A stretch of 64,000 nt of DNA from Micromonospora ureilytica (GTDB lineage: Bacteria; Actinomycetota; Actinomycetes; Mycobacteriales; Micromonosporaceae). The stretch is taken from assembly GCF_015751765.1 (NCBI RefSeq), contig NZ_JADOTX010000001.1, positions 1,736,001-1,800,000 on the forward strand. Direction: 5' to 3'. The translations under genes were made by a program, and so were the position numbers. Numbering within the stretch: the stretch's first letter is position 1; each line of letters begins with the position of its first letter. Positions 28,608-37,468 of the stretch are shown one piece after another. The notes beneath the pieces were generated by a model. That model searched no databases. It was not told where the DNA came from and saw only the letters and a program-made list of their open reading frames with translations.

Positions 28608-29633
28608 TTACTCGTCTGCCACAGTGCAGAGGCCACCGTTCAGCGTGACCTCCTCGGGCAGTTGCGTGCCGGAGGCGACGAGCCCCAGCGACACCGTGCC
28701 GCCCGGCGGGATCACCGCGTTGCGACCGGTGTTGCGCACCCGCAGGTAGCTGTTGTTGAGACGGTCGACGATCGTCGCGCCCCAGATGCCGTGGACCTGC
28801 TGGCTGGCCCAGAACCGCCACGTCATCGTCCACCCGTCGATCGCCGTGGTGCCGGTGTTCTCGACGACGAGGTGCGCCACGAAGCCGTCCGACCACTGCC
28901 GCACGACGGAGCGGACCGCGCAGCTCGGCGGCGGCGGCAGTGTGGTCACCGTGACCGGTGCGGAGAGCGGGGACAGGTGTCCGACCTCGTCGCGGGCCTG
29001 CACCACGAAGGTGTACGTGGTGTTCGGCGCCAACCCGCTGATCTGGGCACTGTTCACCGGCGGATACTGGTACACCTCACGGACCCGGGTGAGAGTGCCG
29101 CCGGCGTCGACCCGGAACACCTCGTACCGGTCGAGCGCGACGTTCTCCACCGAGTGCGCCCACCGCAGCCGGACCACAGTGGCGGCGACGTCGTACGCCA
29201 CCGGTTGACCCGGCGCGCTCGGGGGTTGGTCGTCCCCCGGTGGCATGGTCAGCCGCAGGGTCGGGTTCGACGCCGAGCTGTTGCCGGCCGCGTCCAGAGC
29301 CCACACCGAGAAGGTGTACGTGCGCGAGGGCCGCAGGTCGGTGATCCGGATGCTGTTGGTGTCGGTCGAGTACTGGGCGCCGAAATCCTCGAATCGCGCG
29401 CCGACCGGGTAGCGGACCACGCCCACGTTGTCGGTCGAGGCCGCCCAGGTCAGCTCGACCCAGGTGGTGTCGACGGCGACGACAGTGATCGGGCCGGGGG
29501 CGGTGGGGCGCTCGGTGTCGTCGGCGGCGGCGTGCGCCGGGGTCGCGCCCGCCGCGATCAGCGTCACCGCCAGCGCACACGCGGCCAGCGCGGCGGCCTT
29601 CGACCGGATTTTTCGACTTCGATGATCACGCAC
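28608..29633 (-). CDS. secreted protein with two Fn3 domains and a CBM2
   Basis: 341 residues. Signal peptide ([18 protein letters not shown], then TPAHA), two fibronectin-III domains ([13 protein letters not shown]...[14 protein letters not shown] and [12 protein letters not shown]...[13 protein letters not shown]), and a C-terminal CBM2-like module starting at [10 protein letters not shown]. No catalytic domain is visible. In actinomycetes Fn3-CBM2 tails are normally attached to a hydrolase, so this is either a stand-alone binding protein or the surviving tail of an enzyme. GTG 29633 has GGGGA 7 bp upstream and places the signal peptide properly; upstream ATGs would add a long unrelated N-terminus. 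Confidence 0.82.
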   Translation of the reverse strand: MRDHRSRKIRSKAAALAACALAVTLIAAGATPAHAAADDTERPTAPGPITVVAVDTTWVELTWAASTDNVGVVRYPVGARFEDFGAQYSTDTNSIRITDLRPSRTYTFSVWALDAAGNSSASNPTLRLTMPPGDDQPPSAPGQPVAYDVAATVVRLRWAHSVENVALDRYEVFRVDAGGTLTRVREVYQYPPVNSAQISGLAPNTTYTFVVQARDEVGHLSPLSAPVTVTTLPPPPSCAVRSVVRQWSDGFVAHLVVENTGTTAIDGWTMTWRFWASQQVHGIWGATIVDRLNNSYLRVRNTGRNAVIPPGGTVSLGLVASGTQLPEEVTLNGGLCTVADE

Positions 29634-29787
29634 GACGAATTCCCCGCCTCCGGTCGCCAGCCGTTCACAGCAATCCATTGCGGTCAATGTTAGGTCACTA
29701 TGGTTCGGCAGGTGACCCCGCCGGACCTCGGGCGCCGTCATCAGCGCGAGGAGTCCGGCCATGGCAGGCGGATGGTGTGCCGGTCGC

Positions 29788-29873
29788 TGCCTTTGGAGCT
29801 GAATCGTCTATGACATCGCCGGCCGCCGGCCGCCGGTGCTGCTGATTCGTTTATGACATCAGCTCCAAAGGCA
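29788..29873. repeat. inverted-repeat element with internal direct repeat
   Basis: TGCCTTTGGAGCTGA (29788-29802) and TCAGCTCCAAAGGCA (29859-29873) are perfect 15-bp inverted arms. Inside, TCGTCTATGACATC (29804-29817) is repeated directly as TCGTTTATGACATC (29847-29860), flanking a GCCGGCCGCC-rich core. It looks like a partly duplicated copy of a dispersed palindromic repeat. The 336-bp gap 29634-29969 has no gene; a short GTGAGCCGCCGCCC tandem duplication lies at about 29896-29930. Confidence 0.7.
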
Positions 29874-29969
29874 CCGGACAAGACAGCAAGCCGCCCGTGA
29901 GCCGCCGCCCGTGAGCCGCCGCCCGCCAGAGCCGGAGAACCCGGCGATCCGGCCGGCGGCCCGACCGAC

Positions 29970-30608
29970 CTAGCCGACGAGGCGGCGTTCCCAGGCCCAG
30001 GCGGCGATCTCGACCCGGTTGCGGGCCCTGAGTTTCATCTGCACGCTCGCCAGGTGGGTCTTGACCGTGCCCACGGCGATGAAGAGCTGGGTGGCGATCT
30101 CGGCGTTGGTCAGGCCCCGGGCGACGAGCTTCACGACGTCGAGTTCCCGAGGTGACAGGCCGCCGTCGTCGCGTGCCGGGGCGGGTGAGCTGAGGTGCTC
30201 CAACAGCCGTACCGTGATCGAGGGGCTGATCAGCGCGTCGCCGGACACGGCCGCGCGGACCGCCTCCACCAGCAGGGCCGGGCCCGAGTCCTTGAGCAGG
30301 AAACCGCACGCGCCGTTGGAGAGCGCCGTGTGCACGTACTCGTCGAGGTCGAAGGTCGTCACGACGACCACCCGGATCGGGTCGGCGACGCCCGGCCCCG
30401 CGAGCAGCCGCAGTGCCTCAAGGCCGTCGAGGCGGGGCATCCGGATGTCCAGCAGCACCACGTCCGGGCGCAGTCGTCGGGCCAGTTCGACGGCGTCGAC
30501 CCCGTCGGCGGCCTCGCCGACCACCTCCATGTCCGACTGGGCACCGATGATCATGCCGAAGCCGGTCCGGACCATCGCCTGGTCGTCGGCGATCAGCACC
30601 CGGATCAC
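29970..30608 (-). CDS. NarL/LuxR-type response regulator
   Basis: 212 residues. Receiver domain with acidic pair ADD (8-9), phosphoacceptor Asp54 in LLDIRMP, and Lys in LLKDSG. C-terminal LuxR helix-turn-helix (LSPRELDVVKLVARGLTNAEIA, VGTVKTHL). GTG 30608 overlaps the kinase stop by 4 bp, so it is coupled to the histidine kinase. The pair is divergent from a MacB-like ABC exporter and most likely controls it. A probable repeat element lies downstream of its stop. Confidence 0.93.
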   Translation of the reverse strand: MIRVLIADDQAMVRTGFGMIIGAQSDMEVVGEAADGVDAVELARRLRPDVVLLDIRMPRLDGLEALRLLAGPGVADPIRVVVVTTFDLDEYVHTALSNGACGFLLKDSGPALLVEAVRAAVSGDALISPSITVRLLEHLSSPAPARDDGGLSPRELDVVKLVARGLTNAEIATQLFIAVGTVKTHLASVQMKLRARNRVEIAAWAWERRLVG

Positions 30609-31798
30609 CGGGGCATCGCCATCTGCAGCGGGAACGCCGCGTCGAGCACCCAGCCACCGGCGACGCCGGGTCCGGCGGTGATCGTGCCGCCGAGGGCGCG
30701 TACCCGTTCGGTGAGACCGATCAGGCCGAAGCCGTGGCCCCGGGCCGGCGCGGTGCGCGGCGACGCCCCGTCGTCGGCTACCCGGACCAACAACCAGCCC
30801 GGGGTGCGTCGCACTGCCACGTTCACGGACCGCGCGTCCGGCGCGTGCTGGCGGGTGTTGGTCAGCCCCTCCATCACCACCCGGTACGCCGACGTCGACA
30901 CCTCCACCGGCAGTCCGTTCAGGTCGCCGTCGACGTGCAGTCGTGCCGGCGCGTTGGCCGCGCCGTTGAACCCGGTCAGCAGCGGCTCCAGCTCGGTCAC
31001 CCCGGCCAGTGGAGCCAGCGGCGCGTCCGGCGGGGCGTCCGGGTTGCGCAGGATTCCGACCATCCGCCGCATCGAGGCCATCGTCTCCGCACCGGCCCGC
31101 TCGATCTGCTCCAGGGCGACGATCACCCGCTGCGGGTCCTGTTCGGCGACGAACCGGGCGCCCTGCGCCTGCACCACGATGCCGGTCACGTGGTGGGCGA
31201 TGAAGTCGTGCAGGTCCCGCGCGAACTCCGCGCGCTGCTCGGCCCGCACCAGCGCGATGGCCCGCTCCCGGCCGGCGGCCATGATTCGCAGGTAGAGCCC
31301 CACCCCGGCGGCGCCGGCCGCGGCGAGCACCTGGAGCAGCCCGAAGATGACCAGCAGGTTCTCGGTGCCGGCGCGCAGCGGCAACGCGGCCACGGCGAGC
31401 CCGGCGGCCACCGCCGCCCACGGGGCGAGCCGGGGCGCGCCCCAGCGGGCCACCACGAAGACCACCCCGATCAGCCCGGCCGACTCGGCGAGCCCCCAGC
31501 TGCCGCCGATCAGGTAACTGCTGCCGGAGAGGAACAGGACGGCCGCGGTCACGGCCAGTGAGGCGCAGGCGAGCACCAAGGCGCCCAGCGGCACCACGCG
31601 CGATCCCAGCCGGTGCACCGGCAGCCAGAGCGGCACCGTCGCCACCGCGAGCCCCATCCGCACCAGCAGGAGTAGCAGGGCGGCCAGGCTCTCCGGTGCG
31701 CCGAACCGCAGGTCGAAGAGGGCGAGCAGCCCCATGGCCACCAGTCCGGCGGCCTGGGCCAGGCGTACCCACCAACGTCGAAGATCCGGCGTGCTCAT
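30605..31798 (-). CDS. DesK/NarX-type sensor histidine kinase
   Basis: 397 residues. About six membrane helices fill residues 10-175, then a HisKA_3 dimerisation domain with the phosphorylated His197 in RDLHDFIAHH and a C-terminal HATPase with GHGFGLIGLTERV. There is no large extracellular domain, so it probably senses membrane state or a compound bound by the transporter, as in exporter-linked systems. It is divergent from the ABC genes across a 146-bp promoter region. Confidence 0.92.
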   Translation of the reverse strand: MSTPDLRRWWVRLAQAAGLVAMGLLALFDLRFGAPESLAALLLLLVRMGLAVATVPLWLPVHRLGSRVVPLGALVLACASLAVTAAVLFLSGSSYLIGGSWGLAESAGLIGVVFVVARWGAPRLAPWAAVAAGLAVAALPLRAGTENLLVIFGLLQVLAAAGAAGVGLYLRIMAAGRERAIALVRAEQRAEFARDLHDFIAHHVTGIVVQAQGARFVAEQDPQRVIVALEQIERAGAETMASMRRMVGILRNPDAPPDAPLAPLAGVTELEPLLTGFNGAANAPARLHVDGDLNGLPVEVSTSAYRVVMEGLTNTRQHAPDARSVNVAVRRTPGWLLVRVADDGASPRTAPARGHGFGLIGLTERVRALGGTITAGPGVAGGWVLDAAFPLQMAMPR

Positions 31799-31944
31799 GG
31801 TGACCCAGCGTAGCCAGGCGGACGGAGGTGGCGGATCGGCCAAAAGGCAGACCCGGCGCCGGCGATACCTGGCCCCGGACCGATGCGCCCACCCGCCGAT
31901 GGCGGCGACGCTGTCCGGGTCACCACGCAGCCACTGGAGGAACG

Positions 31945-32703
31945 ATGACAACCCACGCCCCGCCGGAGACCAGCCACGCCGCGGTCGCCGCGGTCGACCT
32001 GGTGAAGGTGTACGGCAGCGGCGACACCGCCGTCCGTGCCCTGGACGGGGTCTCGGTCGGCTTCGGCCGGGCCGAGTTCACCGCGATCATGGGCTCGTCC
32101 GGGTCCGGCAAGTCGACACTGATGCACTGCCTCGCCGGTCTCGACACTGCCACCTCCGGTCGCGTCCTGCTCGGCGGCACGGAGCTGACCGGCCAGTCGG
32201 ACCGGACACTGACCCGGGTACGCCGGGAGCGGATCGGATTCGTCTTCCAGTCCTTCAACCTGCTGCCGCAGCTCACCGCCGCGCAGAACATCACCCTGCC
32301 GCTGGACCTCGCCGGTCGGCAGCCCGACGCTGAGCTCCTCGCGCACCTCGTGCGGGTGCTGGGCCTCGGCGACCGACTGAACCACCGGCCCAGCGAGCTG
32401 TCCGGCGGCCAGCAGCAGCGGGTCGCGCTGGCCCGGGCGCTGGTGGCGCGGCCCGAGGTGGTCTTCGCCGACGAGCCGACCGGCAACCTCGACTCCCGTT
32501 CCGGCGCGGAGGTGCTCACCATCCTGCGCGACTCGGTACGCGACCTCGGCCAGACCGTCGTCATGGTCACTCACGACCCGATCGCCGCCGCGTACGCCGA
32601 CCGGGTGGTGCTGCTCGCCGACGGGCGGCTGGCCGGCGAGATCGACAAGCCGAACCAGGTGTCGGTCACCGACGCGCTGCGTGATCTGGCGGCCCGCGCA
32701 TGA
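31945..32703 (+). CDS. ABC transporter ATP-binding protein (MacB/LolD type)
   Basis: 252 residues. Walker A GSSGSGKST, Q-loop FQSFNLLPQLTAAQNI, signature LSGGQQQR, Walker B VVFADEPTGNLD and switch His in VMVTHD. The PTGNLD variant marks the family that pairs with FtsX-like permeases. GGAGGA at 31936-31941 precedes the ATG. The permease start overlaps the stop (ATGA). With the permease it probably exports an antimicrobial peptide or lipid-like compound; the substrate is unknown. Confidence 0.94.
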   Translation: MTTHAPPETSHAAVAAVDLVKVYGSGDTAVRALDGVSVGFGRAEFTAIMGSSGSGKSTLMHCLAGLDTATSGRVLLGGTELTGQSDRTLTRVRRERIGFVFQSFNLLPQLTAAQNITLPLDLAGRQPDAELLAHLVRVLGLGDRLNHRPSELSGGQQQRVALARALVARPEVVFADEPTGNLDSRSGAEVLTILRDSVRDLGQTVVMVTHDPIAAAYADRVVLLADGRLAGEIDKPNQVSVTDALRDLAARA

Positions 32704-35231
32704 GGGCGACAGTGCTGCGTACCCAGACGGCCGCCGCGGCCCGGCGGCCCGGCCGGCTGATCCTGACCGGCCTGGCGATCCTTGTCGCGTCGTTCGTCGT
32801 CTTCGGCACCGTGCTGGTGCAGCAGATCACCGAACGGACCGTGCGGGACAACCTCAGCGGCACCCCTGCCGTCACCGACCTGGTGATCGGGAGCCCCGGC
32901 GTGCCGCCACCCACAGTGATGGACGTGCGGCAGATCCGGGCCGTGCCCGGTGTGGCCGAGGCGGTGGCCCGGGTGGCGACCGGGGTCTCCGTCGGCGAGG
33001 GGTACCTCAACCTCCAGTCCGATCCGGGCACCGGCCCACTGAGCACGGTCCGGGTGATCGAGGGCAGCTACCCGGACCAGCCCGGCGAGATCGCGATCAC
33101 GCCGCGCACCGCCGAGCGGCTCGGGCTCTCGGTCGGCACCACCACCAGCGGTACGGGCGGTGAACTCACCACGCCCGCCCCACTCACCGTGACCGGCGTG
33201 GTGGACACCGGCGCCGACGCCGGCTACGACGCGTACGCCCCGGACAGTGCCGTGATCGCCTGGGCGCGCCTGACGGCCGTGGAGCGCGTCGACGTGCGGG
33301 TTGCCCCCGGCACCTCGACGAGCGGTGTCCGCCAACGGGTGACCGCGGCGGTCGCCGGCCAGCCGATCCGCTCCGGCGCCGAGGTGCGCGAGGCCGAGGC
33401 CAACGCGGCGGCCGAGGAGGTCGGGAGGCTCTTCATCCTGGTCGGCATGTTCGTCTCCATCGCGGTCGTCGCGGCGGCGCTGGTGGTCACCTCGACCTTC
33501 CGCATCGTCTTCGCCCAGCGGATGCGGCAGCTCGCGCTGTTGCGGGCGGTCGGCGCGAGTCGGGGCACCCTGGTGGGGGCCCTGATCGCCGAGGGAGCCC
33601 TGACCGGGCTGGTAGCCGGCGTCGTCGGGGTCGCCAGCGCCCTCACCCTCGGGTACGCGCTGCCGGCGATTCTGCGGGCCACCGGCCACGAGGTCTCCTC
33701 GCCGGGCCTGCCACTGGCGGCGGCGGTCACCGTGGTGATCGGCGCCGTCGTGATCACCGTACTGGCCGTGCTGGCGCCGGCGCTCTCGGCCGCCCGGGTC
33801 TCCCCGCTGGAGGCGCTGCGGGCGGCGAGCGTCACCGCCGGCCGGCGCGGCATCGGCGTGCTGCGTCTGGTCTTCGGGCTGCTCCTGGCCGTCGGCGCGA
33901 TCCTGGCGGCGGTCGCGACGATCAGCCAGTTGCCGAAGCCGGACCAGTCGGACTACGACCCCTCGATGCCACTGTTCCTGCTGGTCGGGTCCGGCGCGCT
34001 GGCGTTCTTCGCGCTGGTGGCCCTCGGTCCGCTGCTGGTGCGCCCGGTGCTGGCCGTGGTGGGTTGGCCGCTGCGCCAGCTCGGGCCGCTCGGGCGGATG
34101 TCGGTCGGCGGGATCGGCGGGGCGCCGCGCCGGGCCGCCGCGGTCTCCGTCGTGGTCGCGCTGGGCGTGACACTGATCTCCGGGGTGGTCATCGGCGGCG
34201 CGTCGTTGCAGATCCTCGCCGACCGCGAGATGGCGCTCTCGGCCCCGACCGACTTCGAGGTCACCAGCAACGGCGGGACGCTGCCGCCGGCCGTCGTGAC
34301 CCGGGCCGAGGCGGCGCGCGGCGCGCTGGCGCGGGTGGTGCCGTACCGGAGGGTCGGCGACGCCACGCTGCTGCGCGGCGCCGACAAGCTCGGCGACGTC
34401 GAGTCCGGTTATCCGACCAGCGACCTGGACCTGGCGGCGTTGCCGACCACCGGTGACCTGGACGTGGCCCAGGGCACCCTGGCCGATCGTGGCCCCGGCC
34501 GGATCGTGCTCAACAGCTGGGTCGCGCGGGACGCGGGTCTGCGGGCCGGCGACACCGTCACGCTTGCCGTCGCCACCGGCACTGTCGACGTGCGGGTGGC
34601 AGCGGTCCTGCCCGGTGACGGGCCGCTGCACGCGGGCATCCTCACCGATCCGGCGGACCTGGACCGGCTCGGCGTGCCGGCCGCGTACACCGGTCTGCTG
34701 GCCGACGCGGCAGGTGCTGGCGAGGACGGTCGCACCGCCGGTGTGCGGGCGCTACGGCAGGCGATCGGCGGCAGCGACGGGGTGGGCCTCGCGGTGCTCG
34801 CCGACGAACGGGACCGCAACGACGCGTTGGTGCGCACCCTGGTCTGGATCGCTGTCGGTCTGGTCGGCCTGACCGTGCTGATCGCGGTCGTCGGCGTGGG
34901 CTCCACGACCGCGCTCTCGGTGGTCGAGCGGGTACGCGAGTCCGGGTTGCTCCGGGCGATCGGGCTGTCCCGGACCGGCCTGCGCACCATGCTGACCGTG
35001 GAGTCCGGCCTGTACGGGGTGATCGGCGCGACCATCGGCCTGGTGCTCGGCATCCCGTACGCCTGGTTGGCGGTCCAGACCCTCGGGATCCAGGCACCGC
35101 TGACCGCGCCGCTGCTGCCGCTGGCCGGGCTCTTCGTGGTGCTGGTCGGGCTGACCGCGCTGGCCGGGGTGCTGCCGGCCCGTCGGGCGTCGCGGGTCAG
35201 CCCGGTGGAGGCGCTGGGGGCCGACAACTGA
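32700..35231 (+). CDS. FtsX-like ABC permease
   Basis: 843 residues with two MacB/FtsX permease units: an N-terminal helix and large extracellular domain, a three-helix FtsX block (ending VSPLEALRAASVT), a second extracellular domain, and a C-terminal FtsX block (ending VSPVEALGADN). This is the usual actinobacterial fused form, in which one polypeptide carries two permease cores. Translationally coupled to its ATPase. Likely regulated by the divergent two-component system. Confidence 0.92.
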   Translation: MRATVLRTQTAAAARRPGRLILTGLAILVASFVVFGTVLVQQITERTVRDNLSGTPAVTDLVIGSPGVPPPTVMDVRQIRAVPGVAEAVARVATGVSVGEGYLNLQSDPGTGPLSTVRVIEGSYPDQPGEIAITPRTAERLGLSVGTTTSGTGGELTTPAPLTVTGVVDTGADAGYDAYAPDSAVIAWARLTAVERVDVRVAPGTSTSGVRQRVTAAVAGQPIRSGAEVREAEANAAAEEVGRLFILVGMFVSIAVVAAALVVTSTFRIVFAQRMRQLALLRAVGASRGTLVGALIAEGALTGLVAGVVGVASALTLGYALPAILRATGHEVSSPGLPLAAAVTVVIGAVVITVLAVLAPALSAARVSPLEALRAASVTAGRRGIGVLRLVFGLLLAVGAILAAVATISQLPKPDQSDYDPSMPLFLLVGSGALAFFALVALGPLLVRPVLAVVGWPLRQLGPLGRMSVGGIGGAPRRAAAVSVVVALGVTLISGVVIGGASLQILADREMALSAPTDFEVTSNGGTLPPAVVTRAEAARGALARVVPYRRVGDATLLRGADKLGDVESGYPTSDLDLAALPTTGDLDVAQGTLADRGPGRIVLNSWVARDAGLRAGDTVTLAVATGTVDVRVAAVLPGDGPLHAGILTDPADLDRLGVPAAYTGLLADAAGAGEDGRTAGVRALRQAIGGSDGVGLAVLADERDRNDALVRTLVWIAVGLVGLTVLIAVVGVGSTTALSVVERVRESGLLRAIGLSRTGLRTMLTVESGLYGVIGATIGLVLGIPYAWLAVQTLGIQAPLTAPLLPLAGLFVVLVGLTALAGVLPARRASRVSPVEALGADN

Positions 35232-35238
35232 GCACCGT

Positions 35239-35274
35239 CGTGGGGTGGCGCCGCGCATTCGGCGCCACCCCACG
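35239..35274. terminator. bidirectional 14-bp hairpin
   Basis: CGTGGGGTGGCGCC (35239-35252) and GGCGCCACCCCACG (35261-35274) form a perfect stem with an 8-nt loop between the convergent permease and CBM13-lyase genes. Confidence 0.85.
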
Positions 35275-35283
35275 GCGGCCTGG

Positions 35284-36900
35284 TCAGTTGGGGTTGTTGG
35301 CGTGGGTCAGCGTCTCCCAGGCGACGAAGAGGTTGTTGGTTCCGGCCGGACGTTGTTGCAGCGTGAGGGTCTGCGTGTTGGTCATGACATTGCCCAACCG
35401 GGTGCTCATCGCGTTGAAGCCGACCTCGGTGATCGGGCCGAGGCCACGGGTGAGGCTGCCGCCGCAGAGCCAGGACGGCGGCGCCTCACCGAGCTGGTAG
35501 CGCGAGTGGAACCCGAGCGCCTGACGCAGTCGCTCACCGACCTGTGGGTACAGGTCCCGTCCCTGGATCCGGGAGGTCTCCGCGACGTGCGAGATGGCGG
35601 AGATCCCGTACCCGGTGTGGACGAAGTCGCGGCAGGTCTCCTGGGCGAGGCCGGCGACGAAGGTGGACTGGCCCTGCCAGTACCCGATGATCTCCGCGCT
35701 GGTGTCCAGGCCGCTGCCGGGCATCGTGTACGGCAACGCGCCGTCGCTGGGCAGGTAGACGAAGGCCCGGGCGCGGTTGAGGAAGCGGGTGGCCGCCGCG
35801 TCGTAAGCGGACCGGTCCTCCAGGAACACCGCGATGCCGATCGTGGCCTCCATCATGGTCAGTTCCCAGTTGCCGTTGCTGTTCGAGCCGTTGCGCACCA
35901 TCGGCAGGTAGACGTTGCGCAGCATGGTGGCGAAGCGGTTGGCGTTGGGCCAGCTCGTGTACGTGTACTTGATGATCTCGGCCGCCCGGGGCCAGACCGA
36001 GGCCGCCCAGCCGGTCTGCAGCGGAGCGTTGCTGCCGGTGTGCGCGGTGATCGTGGCCGACCACGCGTCCATGAGCTGGATCGACTTCTGCGCGTAGCGG
36101 GCATCCCCGGTGAAATACCAGGCGAGCGCGTGGGTGTACGCGGCGATCGCGTCCTCCCGCTCGTCGGTGCAGCCGTTGTTCGGGTTGGAGTAGGAGCCGC
36201 ACTCGACCACCGAGCGGGGCGCCGGGGTGCGCGACAGGGAGGCGTACCGGCTGCCCATCATCTGGTTGTAGGCCGCCGCCCACGGCTGCGCGCCGGCCTG
36301 CACGCGGCCCCGGACGAAGTCGAGCTGGCCTCGGCTGACCAGCACGCCGGGGTGGGTGAAACCACCCGATGACGGCGGTGGTGTGGTGCCGCCGCCGGTG
36401 GGCAACGTCCACGCCTGGTTGGCGGTGCCGGTGCAGCTCCAGATCTGCAGCGGGGTGCCGTCGGCCGAGCTGGGGCCGGTCGCGTCGAGGCACTTGCCCG
36501 AGGTCGGGTTGACCAGTTGCCCGGCGCTGGGCGACCACTGCTGCGCCCCGGTGCCGTTGCAGTCGTAGATCTGCACCCGGGCACCGTTGGCGGTGCCGGC
36601 GGCGGCGATGTCGAGGCACTTGCCCAGCGCCCGGATCGTGCCGTCGTCGGCCACCGTCCACTGCTGTGCGGTGGAGCCGTTGCAGGTGAAGAGTTGAGCC
36701 GGCGTGTTGTTGGCCGGGTTCGCGGCGGCCACGTCGACGCACTTGCCGCCGTACCCGGTGATGGCGCCCGTCGCGGCCGCTGTCGCGGGCGATGTGCCGA
36801 CGACCAGGCCGGCCGGTACGGCGAGCAGGGCCGCGGCGAGCGCGGAGGTCAGTCTGATGCGGGGGCGGCGGGGCGCGAGCCCGGCCGATCGTCGCGCCAT
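35284..36900 (-). CDS. secreted alginate-lyase-like protein with CBM13 (ricin B) domain
   Basis: 538 residues. Signal peptide (LTSALAAALLAVPAGLVVG, TSPATAA), then a ricin-B-type CBM13 with three QxW subdomains (AQQWTV, AQQWSP, NQAWTL; residues about 44-170). A short Pro/Gly linker leads to an alpha-helical toroid-like domain of the alginate lyase superfamily (YNQMMGSRYASL, NNGCTDEREDAIAAYTHALAWYFTG, NGNWELTMMEATIGIAVFL). It should bind and cleave an acidic polysaccharide outside the cell; whether that is alginate, another uronate polymer or cell-wall material cannot be told. AAGGA precedes the ATG. The gene stands alone, with an inverted repeat upstream. Confidence 0.85.
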   Translation of the reverse strand: MARRSAGLAPRRPRIRLTSALAAALLAVPAGLVVGTSPATAAATGAITGYGGKCVDVAAANPANNTPAQLFTCNGSTAQQWTVADDGTIRALGKCLDIAAAGTANGARVQIYDCNGTGAQQWSPSAGQLVNPTSGKCLDATGPSSADGTPLQIWSCTGTANQAWTLPTGGGTTPPPSSGGFTHPGVLVSRGQLDFVRGRVQAGAQPWAAAYNQMMGSRYASLSRTPAPRSVVECGSYSNPNNGCTDEREDAIAAYTHALAWYFTGDARYAQKSIQLMDAWSATITAHTGSNAPLQTGWAASVWPRAAEIIKYTYTSWPNANRFATMLRNVYLPMVRNGSNSNGNWELTMMEATIGIAVFLEDRSAYDAAATRFLNRARAFVYLPSDGALPYTMPGSGLDTSAEIIGYWQGQSTFVAGLAQETCRDFVHTGYGISAISHVAETSRIQGRDLYPQVGERLRQALGFHSRYQLGEAPPSWLCGGSLTRGLGPITEVGFNAMSTRLGNVMTNTQTLTLQQRPAGTNNLFVAWETLTHANNPN

Positions 36901-36927
36901 GTGGGGGTCCTTCCGGGCGGCGAAACA

Positions 36928-36954
36928 ACTGTAAAGTCTGTTAATCATTACAGT
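36928..36954. promoter_or_regulatory. inverted repeat upstream of the CBM13-lyase gene
   Basis: ACTGTAA (36928-36934) and TTACAGT (36948-36954) are perfect 7-bp arms with a 13-bp AT-rich spacer, in the only AT-rich patch of this region and 28 bp from the start codon. Probably the operator/promoter of the minus-strand gene. Confidence 0.45.
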
Positions 36955-36995
36955 CATACACACCGATATCAATGTCTTCGTCGCCCCGGATGCCG

Positions 36996-37418
36996 TTACG
37001 GGTGCATGGACGCACCCTTGAGCACCTTGTCCACCACGTTGCGCGGCGCGTGCAGCGCCAGGCCCACCAGGTCGAGCTTCTCCCGACCGACCGCCTCGAT
37101 GGCGGCTCGGTTGTCCCGGTCGTTGCCGGTGGCGAACAGCTCGGACGTGAAGACCGCCAGCCGCAGGCCGCGGGCGAGCGCGCGCGAGTGCGCGCCGACC
37201 AACGCCGCCCGATCCCCGGCGAAGATCAGCACCGGCTGGCCGAACATCGGCAGGTAGCGCGTGCCGTCCGCGTCGCGGTACTCCTCGCCGAGCAGCTCCG
37301 GCAGCGCGTGCGCGAGGCCGCTGACCAGAAAGGCTGTGACGTTCAGCCGTTGCCAGCTCGCCAGGTCGTTGCGGAGCAGTACGGCGATCTTGGTGGGAAA
37401 GCGGATCGGTTCGGTCAT
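36996..37418 (-). CDS. DUF2000 family protein
   Basis: 140 residues with the DUF2000 signature: IRFPTKIAVLLRNDLASWQR at the N-terminus, LNVTAFLVSGLA, then GQPVLIFAGDRAAL. The function of the family is unknown; the fold resembles peptidyl-tRNA hydrolase II-like domains. It is divergent from an AraC-type regulator, a pairing often seen for this family, and is probably controlled by it. Complete at both ends; no clear ribosome site, so a short leader is possible. Confidence 0.85.
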   Translation of the reverse strand: MTEPIRFPTKIAVLLRNDLASWQRLNVTAFLVSGLAHALPELLGEEYRDADGTRYLPMFGQPVLIFAGDRAALVGAHSRALARGLRLAVFTSELFATGNDRDNRAAIEAVGREKLDLVGLALHAPRNVVDKVLKGASMHP

Positions 37419-37468
37419 GGCGTCGAGCCTGCCCGCCCCGACACCGCCCGGTCTTGTACGTTCTTAGC

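Noticed and set aside
29788..29873. Ordinary rho-independent terminator of the response regulator
   Set aside because: The loop is 56 nt and contains direct repeats; a repeat element explains it better, although it may still help termination.
31945..35231. MacB-type ABC proteins as the missing ATPase for the sugar importer
   Set aside because: The ATPase is coupled to an FtsX-like permease and belongs to an exporter family, far from the sugar operon.
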